DNA of 20,458 nucleotides from a virus: IMG/VR virus record IMGVR_UViG_3300049491_000005, positions 1 to 20,458 of that record. The stretch is one strand, 5' to 3'. Every line of letters starts with the position of its first letter. Position 1 is the stretch's first letter. Position numbers and translations under genes: made by a program. The notes under the pieces are model-generated. The model did no database searches and had not been told where the DNA came from. It saw nothing but the letters and a program-made list of their open reading frames with translations. Shown here one piece after another: positions 1 through 8,258 of this stretch.

Positions 1-3000
1 CGATGGGGTCCAACTTGTCGAAGTTCTTAAAGTCATCATGGATACGCTTGAGTGCACCAGATACAACTTCCCCTTCCTTACCCGCCGATACGCCCTGAAT
101 GTTGCCAGCGTAGGCTACAGCAATGTCAATCTGGGCCTGACGGCGCACAGTCTCCTTGCCACTTGAGAGGTTCTTGTATGCCTTGTTCAACTTAATGACG
201 TTGGCTGCCACCTTCTCCGGGCTGTTGTGCTTGCCGTTAGTCATGGTGATGAACTCCATGGTGGCAACCTTGTCAAGTGCTGGATTGAGGTTCTGAATCA
301 TTGCCCAGTCCTTTGCTAGGCTACGTGCCATAGGGCCGAACTTCTCAATGTCATTGGGATTGTCAATGTTGATCTTGAGACCCTTGACGATTTCTGATGG
401 AAGCGAGTTGATAGCAGCGGTGGCCTTACGTACCCGGTCGATCTGCTTGACAAGATCCTCTGGGGTCCCACCACCAGATGACTCAATGGTAAACCTGATA
501 ACTCTCTCTGTCACTCCCTTGTCCTTGGCCAATGCGAGGGCGGAATCAATTGATCGTACACCAGTATCGCTGAAAGAGCCTCCTGCACCTGTCTGGCTAA
601 TGGCAGACCTGTATGCCCCGGAACTTGTAAGGGCATTGCTCGTTGCCATGCCATACTCAGAACTTGCAGCAAGGTCGGTATTAAGGAACGCGGACTGAGC
701 AGCCTGACGACCGATGGTTGACATTCCTGCACCGATCTTGGCGAATGATCCCACGGCTCCCTGCGATCCACGGGCTGCAATGTACGCACGGTACTGCTCT
801 ACCTCTCTTGGACCTCCAAGACCAGCAGACGTTGCCTGATACTGGTCAAGAGCAGACTTTGATAGGCCGGGGATATCAATGGCAGCATTTGATGCTGTCA
901 GAGCCTTCCCGAATGCATCAACGTTCATTCCTGCATCCATGAATGCTGTTGCGGCGACACCAAGGGGATCGGCAAGAATAGACTTAACAAGATTCATGGC
1001 TGTCTGAGGATCTGCACCATTGGCAACAGACTGCATCATTGCATTGGCTAGGAAGTCTTGGTCTACAGCCTTTGTTCCTCTTTCATTGAGACCAGCCATC
1101 TTGAATGCCGCCTGAGCCTGATCTGCTGCCACTCGTGCGGCTTCATTATATGCCTTCTCATCTTTCTGCTGCCACTCCTGAGCAGACCCCATTCCAGCAT
1201 TCTTTGCTGCCTCTAGCAAGAGGTTGTCGCCAAATGATCCAGAGTCAAAGCCAGCCTGATTGCCATTGGCATCTGTATACTTGGTATTGTTGATTGCCAT
1301 TATGTCGTTTGCGCCTACGGACTTGGTTATATCCCGAAGGGCCGCAACCTGATCTGGAGACATTCCCGCCGCGATCAACTGACTGTCCACACCCTGATTG
1401 GTTGCCCCTATGTCATTGCTTGCATTGTTGGCGGCAGCCATATTGGCCTGCCATTCTGCCGTAGCATTCTTCGTAGCATCAACTACTGCCATGTAGTCTT
1501 GGAAGGTGATTGTTCCATTCTTCTGTTCTTCCTCTGCCACGGCAAGAGCATCATTGTAAGACTGGATAATCTGTGTACCCGCAGAAATCGCCATGGCTGC
1601 GGTGCCAGAGTCGATGCTGTCTGGCTGGGTGGCATTGATCGCTGACTGCACCCTCTTGTTGGCCGCTACAATGGCCTCTCGCTGCTTAGCAAGACCAAGC
1701 ATGGCCTGAGACCCTACCGCCTGATCTGATGCCGCTGCCGTGCCCTGAGCGGCCAGTACGGCACTCTTCATCTCACGACCTACGGACTTGGCGAATACAG
1801 TCGCCTGATCCTTTGTTAGCATCCCCGATGCTACGGCTGTCTTAATATAATCAGTTAGCAACTTGCCCTGATCTGCCCCACTCTTGCCACGCATAGAATC
1901 AATGAACGCCTTGCCCTCGCCTGACTGCAATGCCTGAGTAAACTCATCAGCAAGTTGCTGCTGCTCTGGTGCTACGGAGAATGCAACCTTGGTTCTACGG
2001 TCATTAAGACTCTGTACACCGAGAATCTTGGCCATCTTGTCTGATGCATTGGATGCCATGCCAAGGTTTGCGCCAAGTTCTGCGGCTGACCTTGCGGCAC
2101 TGTCAACACCCTCACGCCACTTGTAGATTGCTACCCCGGCTGTTCCGGCTACTGCTGCCAATGCTGCAATAGGAACGGCTGCTGCTCCCAGCATGGGAAG
2201 CATCGATGCCATGGATAGCGCCATGCCACCGCCAGTCATGGCAGTTGTCAATCCAGCATTGTTGCCGATACCGGGAATCATTGGGGCCATCATCATCGCG
2301 CCACCAGCAGCGCCAAGACCCATACTCACGCCCATGCCCCGGCCAGCCATACCTGTACGTGGCTGAGCAGCAGAGCCACCAGCCTTATTCATCTTCAGTG
2401 CTTCTGCGTGTGCTCTATTTAGATCTTTCTTCCAGCCAGCGCTAGCCTTCTTGTGGAACGCCTGCGCCTCTTCCTGTGTCTTGAACGATCCTGCGAGAGA
2501 ACCGTCTGGAGCATATACCTCCCATGGGTTGATACCCCACTGCTCATTGGCGACAACATACTTTACCTCACCACCAAGACGTAGCCTCTGACCGCTCTGG
2601 TTAATACGGTGTAGCAAATCTAGGTTACCCTCTGTGGCCTGCTTGTTGACAACGAATTCTCCCGGTGTCAGCATGGCTGGAACAGTATCGGTATTGCCAG
2701 TGCCCGGTACAAAGTTTGACTGTGCTGAGTTGAATACATGCCCACCGTTATTGAAACGACGTAGATGTGCTGTCCTTGGGTAGGCACGATAGGCTTCAAA
2801 CGATGACCTCGCCAGACTCAATGGGGCATTACGAGGAAGATTATCGCGGTACTGGCCAAACTCATTGTTAAGGGCATAGCCACGGCTCTGTGTGCCTGAT
2901 ACATCATCACGGGCAGAGATGAATTCCCTGAATGACATACCCGCGTTCTCTGGCATGGAGCGAAGGGACTTGTTTCCAGCCCTGTCAGCACCGGCAGACC

Positions 3001-6000
3001 CAATGAGTTCCCTGTATCCTAGAGCAGCAATGCGCTTGTAGTGGTCAGGAAGAGAGCCAGTAAGGGCCAGTGGTTCAATACCGGGCAGGCTGGCCCTGAT
3101 GAGAGCGAACTTCTGCTCTGGTGACATTCCATTGTTGATACGTGTTCCATGGGCAAGGCTGGTACCCAGCAGGAAGTCTGCATTGGAGTTGATAGCCTCC
3201 TGCAATGTCTGCATAACCAATGACTGATGACCCTTGGTGAATGGCTGGAACTTGCCGATGACCTGAGCAATCTTGGTACCGTCGCCATGACGGTTGCGCA
3301 GGATGGGAAGTCCATTACGATCCTCCAGAGTGAAGTTCTCCATCAACTTGTCAAGTTCACGAAGGACCATGCCCCCGCGCTTGAAACCGGGGATGCCATA
3401 GCGCATGGCTGCATTGTGGCCAGTTGTGCGAGCCTTCTCTGCTGCCGCTGCCGCTTTCTTAGCCATGGCTGCTGGCGTGAGAGGCTTGGTTTCCTTTGGC
3501 ATATAGCCTGCAAGATGAGAGTATAGGGACAACGAATCTGATGACTCTAGTTCGTCCAGTACCCGAGCAATGTGGACAGCATATGCTTGCTTCTGAGCGT
3601 CTGTTGCACCGGGAAGGCTATCGACCGCACTGCCCATGGATGAGCGTGCTTCCTTGAGAATGGCATTCCATTTGCGTGAGAATTCTGCCGATGTGGTTCC
3701 ACGGGCCATGGCACCAAGACGTTCTGGAAATGACGACTTTCCGCCGCCAGCGGAATTACGCCTTACCAGAACATCCAACATTTCCAGCGGTGTCATCTTC
3801 TGCGAGCCGATATTTCGTGGCTCTGTTGCTCGTGCTACACCAAGATCATTGATGCCACGGAAGGCTGCACCCTGATCTGCTACGACGCGGCCATGTACGT
3901 TGTCCAGAGAACCATCGGAGTCATAGCGCATGACCCCACCAATGATCTGCCTGATACCAGAGTCAAGATCAAAGGTTGGAGAACTGTTGGCAATGGCAGA
4001 ATTGAATGGCGAGATAACGGCTGGGATAGCCCCGCCAGTAACAGGATGAGCAAGAGTAGTCAGAGTATGCTCAGGTGATACCAGACCAAGGCCCTTGCGC
4101 ATCAGGTGTGAGGAGAACTGCTCCAACTGGGCAGACTCCATGGTCTTGTATGTCTTGGCAACGATGCTTCCAAGACCGGGCACATTTTCGTACAATCCCT
4201 GCATACCGCTGACATAGGAACTGAATCCACCAAGGCTCTTTGTTGGTCGGCCTAGGTTGTATGCTGCCTTGCCACGCTGAGTGGACTCTGCAATGCGCTT
4301 GGCTGCTTCCTGCTGTGCTGCGAACCCGTGGATCTTGCCCAAGAACAGGCCACCAGATCCTAGACGCTGTGCGCCTCCACCGGGAAGAATCATTCCACCC
4401 TTGTTGACGTGGGTATACTGCTGACCGGGCATGGAGCCTAGGCGACCGCGCAACTTGGTGTAGTCAACGATGCCGTCGTAACTGTTGACTGTTCCTAGTT
4501 CACTGTTTGGAGTAATGTCGATACGGTTGCCGTCGGAGTGGCGAAGGTAGATGCGAGTCTTGCTGTGCTTGCCCTCTGGGTTGGCCTTGGTGCGTGCCAT
4601 TTCAATGTCAAGTGCGTATCCGGGTGGGACGGGGATTGACCGTGCCCAGTCCAGAGTAGACTGGTTCTCATCAAAGCCTCCCTTGATCTTGAATGACTTG
4701 GGCGCTGTTGCTGCTGAGATAAATGCCCTCTTATCCCCGGCTGTTCCCGCCATGGATTCGGTCAGTGCCTTACGGAATAGCGATGTGAAATTGGCATCCT
4801 TGTACAGAGTGTCATCATCAATGGATGCAAGCAAGTGCTTAAGAGCATCCTTGGCATTCAGGTCCAACTTGCGCTTGGGATCTGCACCAGTGAAGCCAGC
4901 CAATTGCATGGCAATAGGAGAGTAGATTTCATCTGGAGACAGTCCACCAGCGCGAATCATTGCCTTTACTTCTGCACCGGTAGCACCATTGGCACGGAAC
5001 TTCTGGTTCATGCTTGTTGGCAGCAACGCTGTCAATGCTCCAAGTGTCTCTACTCGCATAGCCTTGAGTGTCTCTGGTGGCAATCCCATCCAATAGGCAT
5101 GGCGCTTCTGTACCTTGGCTGCGGTGTTCATCTGACCACCGGGGTAGAGAATATCGTAGAGAGACTGTCCCTTTGGAGATGAAACCGCTGCCTCTACCGC
5201 TCCCAACTTCGCTGCCTGAGACTGCATCTGGCTAATGGGGATATCCTGAACTACACGCTGAGGCCTACGCATTCCAAAGTATTGAACCCTGCCACCAGTA
5301 TTGTACCCCGCGACATTTCCGTCATTGATAGCATGTAGCAGAGGAAGGTGCTTCTCTGTTGCTGTCTTGTTGATGACGAACTCACCGGGAGTAAGCATGG
5401 CTGGTACTGTATCTGTATTACCAGTACCGGGGATCGTTCCACCAGTGGCACGCTTGACGTACCTGACGGTTATAGGTGCCTTTCCAGCCCTGCCCATGGC
5501 AGAACCGGCTACACCGAACACACCAGCGTTGGCTGCCGATGCCTCCTGCATACGCTGGGCAAGGATGACGTATGACGCACCAAGATTGAGAATTGCGTCC
5601 TCTGCCGCTGCTGCTGCTCCAACCTGCTCAAGCATGGCGGCGTTGACAACATCTGTTGCCTTGCCCAACTGCTCGGATGCAATGGCGGTATCAATCTGTG
5701 CCAGAGACATATACTGCAACGACTGGCTGACAGCCTTGAGCGCCCCGGAGAATCCACCAGTAATGAATCCCTTGAACGTCACACCGATGATATGACCAAA
5801 CTTGATCAGAGTTCCCATCAGGTTGAACAGGAGGCCGAGGAACATGGTTCCGGCAGGTACCACCACGCCGATGATAGCCGTGCTGATAGCAAGGAAGTTC
5901 TTCGCACCGTCTGGCAACTTGTTAAGCCATTCGAAGATTGACGAGAACATATTGACGATGGGAGTGGCAATCTTGAGGAACATCTCTCCAATGGGGGCAA

Positions 6001-7489
6001 TGGACAACTTCATGCGCTCCATGGCTGCGGTGAATTTGACCGATGTTGCCTGCTCTACCCGGCCAAGTTCCTTCTCGGATGATGCTGCAAGTTGGGATAC
6101 AGACAACTTTGCAATGTCCATTACCCGGCTTGCCTGAGTACCGTCCTTGATGATGTTATTGAACAGTGCACCTAGGCGAGCGTACTGGTACTTGCCGAAT
6201 ACCTTTTCAAGTGCCTGCTGCTTTCCAAAGTCATCAAGGGTTGCGAGAGCCTGTCCAAATGCCTGCACCGTTCCCATAAGGTCTCCACGGTTGGCATTGA
6301 TAATGGTATTCATATTGATACCCAGTTTTTGCAAAGAGGCAACAGCCTTATCGCTTGGATTGATAAGCGAGGCCAAGCCAGACTTGAGGGCGTTGGCTCC
6401 CTGTGCTGCGGTCACGCCACCTTCCTGCATGGCTGCAAGCATGGCTGCCATATCCTCTACGCTGCCGCCCAAGCCCTTGATGACAGGGGCAACGCGGGGA
6501 ATGGCCTGAGCCAAGTCCTGCAATGTTACGACAGTCTGGTTCTCAACTTGGTTGAGGAAGTCAATGGTCTTGCCAAGGTCTGCGCTGCTGATCTTGAAAG
6601 CGTTCTGCAAGGCAATGGTGGTCTTGAGTGCCTCTGCCTGCTCCATCTGGCCTAGTGTCGCTAGGCGAGTTGACTGCGTGGTTGCAGCAATAAGGTCTGC
6701 TCCCTTGGCTCCCGCTGCTGCGGCCTCTGCTGCAAGACCAAGGGTGTCCTTGACGGCAATTCCGTACTTGGTGTACTCCTTTGCAAGAGCCTTAACATCC
6801 TTAAGAGCCTTCTCCATTTCTGCCGGGGTTGTGAATGAGTCTCCATATACTTTCTTGAAAGCAATCATCTGCTTCTCAAGATCCATGAATGTCTTACCCG
6901 CGACCGCTCCGAAGATGGTTAGAGGCACGGTGAAGCCCACCATCAACTGGCGACCAGCCCACTGAGTATTCTTACCGAAGTTGACCATCGACGTAGTGGC
7001 CTGCGTAAGCATGGCACGTTGAATGGCAAGGCGCTCGGCTGTTACCGCCGCTTCCTTGTTGAAAGCCTGCATAGGCTTGATTGCAATGGCCTGCTGGAAT
7101 CCTCCAGCGGCAGCACCAGTGGCAACAAACTGTGTCTGCAAGGCTGCTGCACGGGCATTCGCCAGTTGCATGACCTGATTGGCTGCCGTACCATTCTTAA
7201 CAAACCGGGCACCAAGGAACTGAGACATTGTGCCACGGCCCTTGGAAAGGGTGTCGTCCAGTTGTGATGCGGCGGTGCGCATCTTGACGGTCTCAGCAGT
7301 GAAGAACTTAGACTGGTTGACAAGCGTGGAAAGACTCTGCGAGTATTCCTTGGCAGCCGCAGCCTGCTGCATATTGTTCTTGTTCAGGGCTGACTGGAAG
7401 GCATTGAGTTGTGCCTGTAGACTACGGAGGCTGGCCGCTGCGCCACTCGTATTAATATCTAGGTTGATTACAGCGTTAGCCTGCGTCAC
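1..7489 (-). CDS. Tape measure protein with embedded nucleotidyltransferase domain (3' end outside window)
   Basis: This is the tail length ruler and a probable injected protein. The frame is open from GTG 7489 to the window edge, giving at least 2496 residues. GTG lies 2 nt after the chaperone stop, with GAGG about 12 nt upstream. Residues about 1-180 are helical and Ala/Gln-rich. Residues about 180-450 resemble the conserved phage tail tape measure core. A hydrophobic helical segment lies at about 535-590, and a second Gly/Ala/Met-rich one at about 1715-1795. Two copies of PGTGNTDTVPAMLTPGEFV lie near residues 686 and 1594. Between them are Gly-Gly hinge motifs (NTGGRV, NKGGMI, KRGGMV, NNGGHV) and a nucleotidyltransferase-like domain at about 1395-1560. 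Residues after 1800 return to Ala/Gln/Ser-rich helical sequence. Family identity is secure from position and sequence. The enzymatic role of the insert is inference. Confidence 0.95.
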   Translation of the reverse strand, partial: MTQANAVINLDINTSGAAASLRSLQAQLNAFQSALNKNNMQQAAAAKEYSQSLSTLVNQSKFFTAETVKMRTAASQLDDTLSKGRGTMSQFLGARFVKNGTAANQVMQLANARAAALQTQFVATGAAAGGFQQAIAIKPMQAFNKEAAVTAERLAIQRAMLTQATTSMVNFGKNTQWAGRQLMVGFTVPLTIFGAVAGKTFMDLEKQMIAFKKVYGDSFTTPAEMEKALKDVKALAKEYTKYGIAVKDTLGLAAEAAAAGAKGADLIAATTQSTRLATLGQMEQAEALKTTIALQNAFKISSADLGKTIDFLNQVENQTVVTLQDLAQAIPRVAPVIKGLGGSVEDMAAMLAAMQEGGVTAAQGANALKSGLASLINPSDKAVASLQKLGINMNTIINANRGDLMGTVQAFGQALATLDDFGKQQALEKVFGKYQYARLGALFNNIIKDGTQASRVMDIAKLSVSQLAASSEKELGRVEQATSVKFTAAMERMKLSIAPIGEMFLKIATPIVNMFSSIFEWLNKLPDGAKNFLAISTAIIGVVVPAGTMFLGLLFNLMGTLIKFGHIIGVTFKGFITGGFSGALKAVSQSLQYMSLAQIDTAIASEQLGKATDVVNAAMLEQVGAAAAAEDAILNLGASYVILAQRMQEASAANAGVFGVAGSAMGRAGKAPITVRYVKRATGGTIPGTGNTDTVPAMLTPGEFVINKTATEKHLPLLHAINDGNVAGYNTGGRVQYFGMRRPQRVVQDIPISQMQSQAAKLGAVEAAVSSPKGQSLYDILYPGGQMNTAAKVQKRHAYWMGLPPETLKAMRVETLGALTALLPTSMNQKFRANGATGAEVKAMIRAGGLSPDEIYSPIAMQLAGFTGADPKRKLDLNAKDALKHLLASIDDDTLYKDANFTSLFRKALTESMAGTAGDKRAFISAATAPKSFKIKGGFDENQSTLDWARSIPVPPGYALDIEMARTKANPEGKHSKTRIYLRHSDGNRIDITPNSELGTVNSYDGIVDYTKLRGRLGSMPGQQYTHVNKGGMILPGGGAQRLGSGGLFLGKIHGFAAQQEAAKRIAESTQRGKAAYNLGRPTKSLGGFSSYVSGMQGLYENVPGLGSIVAKTYKTMESAQLEQFSSHLMRKGLGLVSPEHTLTTLAHPVTGGAIPAVISPFNSAIANSSPTFDLDSGIRQIIGGVMRYDSDGSLDNVHGRVVADQGAAFRGINDLGVARATEPRNIGSQKMTPLEMLDVLVRRNSAGGGKSSFPERLGAMARGTTSAEFSRKWNAILKEARSSMGSAVDSLPGATDAQKQAYAVHIARVLDELESSDSLSLYSHLAGYMPKETKPLTPAAMAKKAAAAAEKARTTGHNAAMRYGIPGFKRGGMVLRELDKLMENFTLEDRNGLPILRNRHGDGTKIAQVIGKFQPFTKGHQSLVMQTLQEAINSNADFLLGTSLAHGTRINNGMSPEQKFALIRASLPGIEPLALTGSLPDHYKRIAALGYRELIGSAGADRAGNKSLRSMPENAGMSFREFISARDDVSGTQSRGYALNNEFGQYRDNLPRNAPLSLARSSFEAYRAYPRTAHLRRFNNGGHVFNSAQSNFVPGTGNTDTVPAMLTPGEFVVNKQATEGNLDLLHRINQSGQRLRLGGEVKYVVANEQWGINPWEVYAPDGSLAGSFKTQEEAQAFHKKASAGWKKDLNRAHAEALKMNKAGGSAAQPRTGMAGRGMGVSMGLGAAGGAMMMAPMIPGIGNNAGLTTAMTGGGMALSMASMLPMLGAAAVPIAALAAVAGTAGVAIYKWREGVDSAARSAAELGANLGMASNASDKMAKILGVQSLNDRRTKVAFSVAPEQQQLADEFTQALQSGEGKAFIDSMRGKSGADQGKLLTDYIKTAVASGMLTKDQATVFAKSVGREMKSAVLAAQGTAAASDQAVGSQAMLGLAKQREAIVAANKRVQSAINATQPDSIDSGTAAMAISAGTQIIQSYNDALAVAEEEQKNGTITFQDYMAVVDATKNATAEWQANMAAANNASNDIGATNQGVDSQLIAAGMSPDQVAALRDITKSVGANDIMAINNTKYTDANGNQAGFDSGSFGDNLLLEAAKNAGMGSAQEWQQKDEKAYNEAARVAADQAQAAFKMAGLNERGTKAVDQDFLANAMMQSVANGADPQTAMNLVKSILADPLGVAATAFMDAGMNVDAFGKALTASNAAIDIPGLSKSALDQYQATSAGLGGPREVEQYRAYIAARGSQGAVGSFAKIGAGMSTIGRQAAQSAFLNTDLAASSEYGMATSNALTSSGAYRSAISQTGAGGSFSDTGVRSIDSALALAKDKGVTERVIRFTIESSGGGTPEDLVKQIDRVRKATAAINSLPSEIVKGLKINIDNPNDIEKFGPMARSLAKDWAMIQNLNPALDKVATMEFITMTNGKHNSPEKVAANVIKLNKAYKNLSSGKETVRRQAQIDIAVAYAGNIQGVSAGKEGEVVSGALKRIHDDFKNFDKLDPI
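2652..2708 (-). repeat. Tape measure motif repeat, copy 2 (PGTGNTDTVPAMLTPGEFV)
   Basis: This second copy, around Leu1607, lies about 908 residues after copy 1. The identical residues are kept with different synonymous codons, so the pair is either an old duplication or two sites under strong selection. Downstream come NKQATEGNLDLLHRIN and a Gly-Gly motif, parallel to NKTATEKHLPLLHAIN after copy 1. Confidence 0.9.
2790..3320 (-). other. Nucleotidyltransferase (HxGH superfamily-like) domain inside tape measure
   Basis: This covers residues about 1390-1567 of the tape measure protein. In order it shows GKFQPFTKGHQ (1412-1422), equivalent to the GRFQPxHxGH nucleotide-binding motif; MSPEQKFALIRASLPG, resembling the middle segment of phage-type members; GYRELIGSAGADR, matching the usual G-[SA]-D-R element; and VSGTQSR (1530-1536), matching the ISGTxxR motif. 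The first His of HxGH is Thr, as I recall in GRFNPPTxGH proteins of T4-like phages and cyanophages. Known members transfer AMP or CMP from a nucleoside triphosphate to a phosphorylated small molecule such as NMN. The substrate here is unknown. All the motifs expected for activity seem present. Confidence 0.8.
5376..5432 (-). repeat. Tape measure motif repeat, copy 1 (PGTGNTDTVPAMLTPGEFV)
   Basis: This encodes a 19-residue motif around Leu699. In protein sequence it is identical to copy 2 at about 2652-2708, but 12 of the 19 codons differ at the third position. It is preceded by a Gly-Gly (ATGGTI) and followed by NKTATEKHL and a second Gly-Gly motif. Motifs of the DTVPAMLTPGEF type recur in tape measure proteins of many siphophages. 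Confidence 0.9.
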
Positions 7490-7491
7490 CG

Positions 7492-7857
7492 TTAGATCGC
7501 CTCATAGTCTAGGCCGCGACCTATGCCGAATCCAGCCTGCTTAGCGGCTGCTCCCTGCAACGTGGTAACGTCCTGCGGATTGTTTGTCTTGCCCTTGCTC
7601 AGTGCCTTAGCCTTGATTCGTTCCCAAGTCTCTTGCCCTGCGTTGTTGTTCTTGTCGAGGTCTACACCCTTCAAGGCCGCTGCGAACTTCTTGTTCTCAT
7701 AATCCTCAGCCTGCTTGGCTTCAAGGACTGCGAAGAGTTCCGGCATTGAAAGGTTGTCCTCCAGTTCTTTATAGTCTTTCCAGTTTCCCAGAAGGAACAC
7801 TCGTGATTCTATCCCGGCGAGGTCTAGGTCGTTCCAACTAGAGCCGCCGCCAGTGCG
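7492..7857 (-). CDS. Tail assembly chaperone, downstream frame (made by -1 frameshift)
   Basis: This is the second tail assembly chaperone reading frame, equivalent to the T half of lambda G/GT. It has no convincing start codon with a ribosome site; the first GTG (7800) lies deep inside conserved-looking sequence. The -1 frame is open back through the slippery site at 7857-7863. A ribosome slipping there would join residue 101 of the upstream chaperone to RTGGGSSWNDLDLAGIESR and then VFLLGNWKDYKELEDN, giving a fusion of about 222 residues. The tail (SMPELFAVLEAKQAEDYENK) is rich in charged helix. The stop at 7492 is 2 nt before the tape measure start. In siphophages the fusion binds the tape measure protein during tail assembly. 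Identity is strongly supported by position and frame relation. Confidence 0.88.
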   Translation of the reverse strand, partial: RTGGGSSWNDLDLAGIESRVFLLGNWKDYKELEDNLSMPELFAVLEAKQAEDYENKKFAAALKGVDLDKNNNAGQETWERIKAKALSKGKTNNPQDVTTLQGAAAKQAGFGIGRGLDYEAI

Positions 7858-8159
7858 TTTGGGTCATTCAACTTGATTCCCGAAGCCACTTCGATGATCT
7901 TGTATACCGTGGGAAGGTCTACAATCTCCTCAAGCAATTCCTTCTTCGCAAGTTCTACCTTGTACTGCTTCATTGCGATCACTGCGCAGTCTAGCAATAG
8001 GTCCATCGATGCGATGTTATCCTCTGCAATGTCCTGCTGGCTGATCTTCTGGAATTCAACCATGAACTCCCGTAGCAAGGAAATCTTGAGTGGTCGAAGA
8101 GAAATCTTCTCACCGTCCATCAGTTCGATTTCCACTGTCTCATATACGCTTGTTGCCAT
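7824..8159 (-). CDS. Tail assembly chaperone, upstream frame
   Basis: This 111-residue protein lies between the major tail protein and the tape measure, where siphophages encode the first tail assembly chaperone (lambda G equivalent). It starts at ATG 8159 behind a strong AGGAGGG site at 8164-8170. It begins with a beta-rich part (VETVEIELMDGEKISLRPLK, roughly residues 5-25), followed by helices with acidic and Leu-rich residues. It ends in NDPNALAAALVGTT, with the CCCAAAC slippery heptamer at codons 99-101. Most ribosomes should stop at 7824; a fraction should shift to the -1 frame. It has its own terminator-insulated promoter at 8186-8194. Confidence 0.88.
   Translation of the reverse strand: MATSVYETVEIELMDGEKISLRPLKISLLREFMVEFQKISQQDIAEDNIASMDLLLDCAVIAMKQYKVELAKKELLEEIVDLPTVYKIIEVASGIKLNDPNALAAALVGTT
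7857..7863 (-). promoter_or_regulatory. Programmed -1 ribosomal frameshift site CCCAAAC
   Basis: On the coding strand the codons are GAC CCA AAC GCA, so C-CCA-AAC fits the X-XXY-YYZ slippery pattern exactly in the zero frame. The -1 frame continues open into the downstream chaperone. Three bases further on, CTGGCG can pair with CGCCGG, with an inner CTAG/CTAG pair, forming a possible stimulatory hairpin at about 7810-7853. The spacer is shorter than usual, so the structure is less certain than the heptamer. Confidence 0.85.
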
Positions 8160-8185
8160 TAAACCCTCCTAGGTTACTAATGTAA

Positions 8186-8194
8186 ATTATAGCA
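8186..8194 (-). promoter_or_regulatory. Extended -10 promoter for the tail chaperone/tape measure unit
   Basis: The coding strand reads TGC followed by the perfect -10 hexamer TATAAT (8191-8186), about 27 bases upstream of the chaperone ATG and 20 bases after the terminator hairpin of the previous unit. A possible weak -35 is TTTGTC with 16-nt spacing. The extended TGn element makes a strong -35 unnecessary. Confidence 0.65.
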
Positions 8195-8210
8195 TAATGG
8201 ACCCCACGAC

Positions 8211-8240
8211 AAAGCCCCCGCCAAGTTAATGACGGGGGCC
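8211..8240 (-). terminator. Intrinsic terminator after major tail gene
   Basis: On the minus strand GCCCCCG (8239-8233) pairs perfectly with CGGGGGC (8220-8214) around a 12-nt loop, followed by TTTGT. It lies 19 bases after the major tail protein stop and before the next promoter. This would limit read-through and give the abundant major tail protein its own transcript level. Confidence 0.8.
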
Positions 8241-8258
8241 GTGTCTATGAAATTGTTA

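Noticed and set aside
3800-4200. Possible ADP-ribosyltransferase-like motif (AAFRGIND) in the tape measure
   Set aside because: The Arg is present but no following Ser-Thr-Ser or Glu-x-Glu motif at expected spacing was seen.
5301-5795. Plus-strand open frame of 164 codons
   Set aside because: It lies antisense to the continuous tape measure frame, has no ribosome site and has a composition that mirrors the Ala/Gly-rich coding of the other strand.
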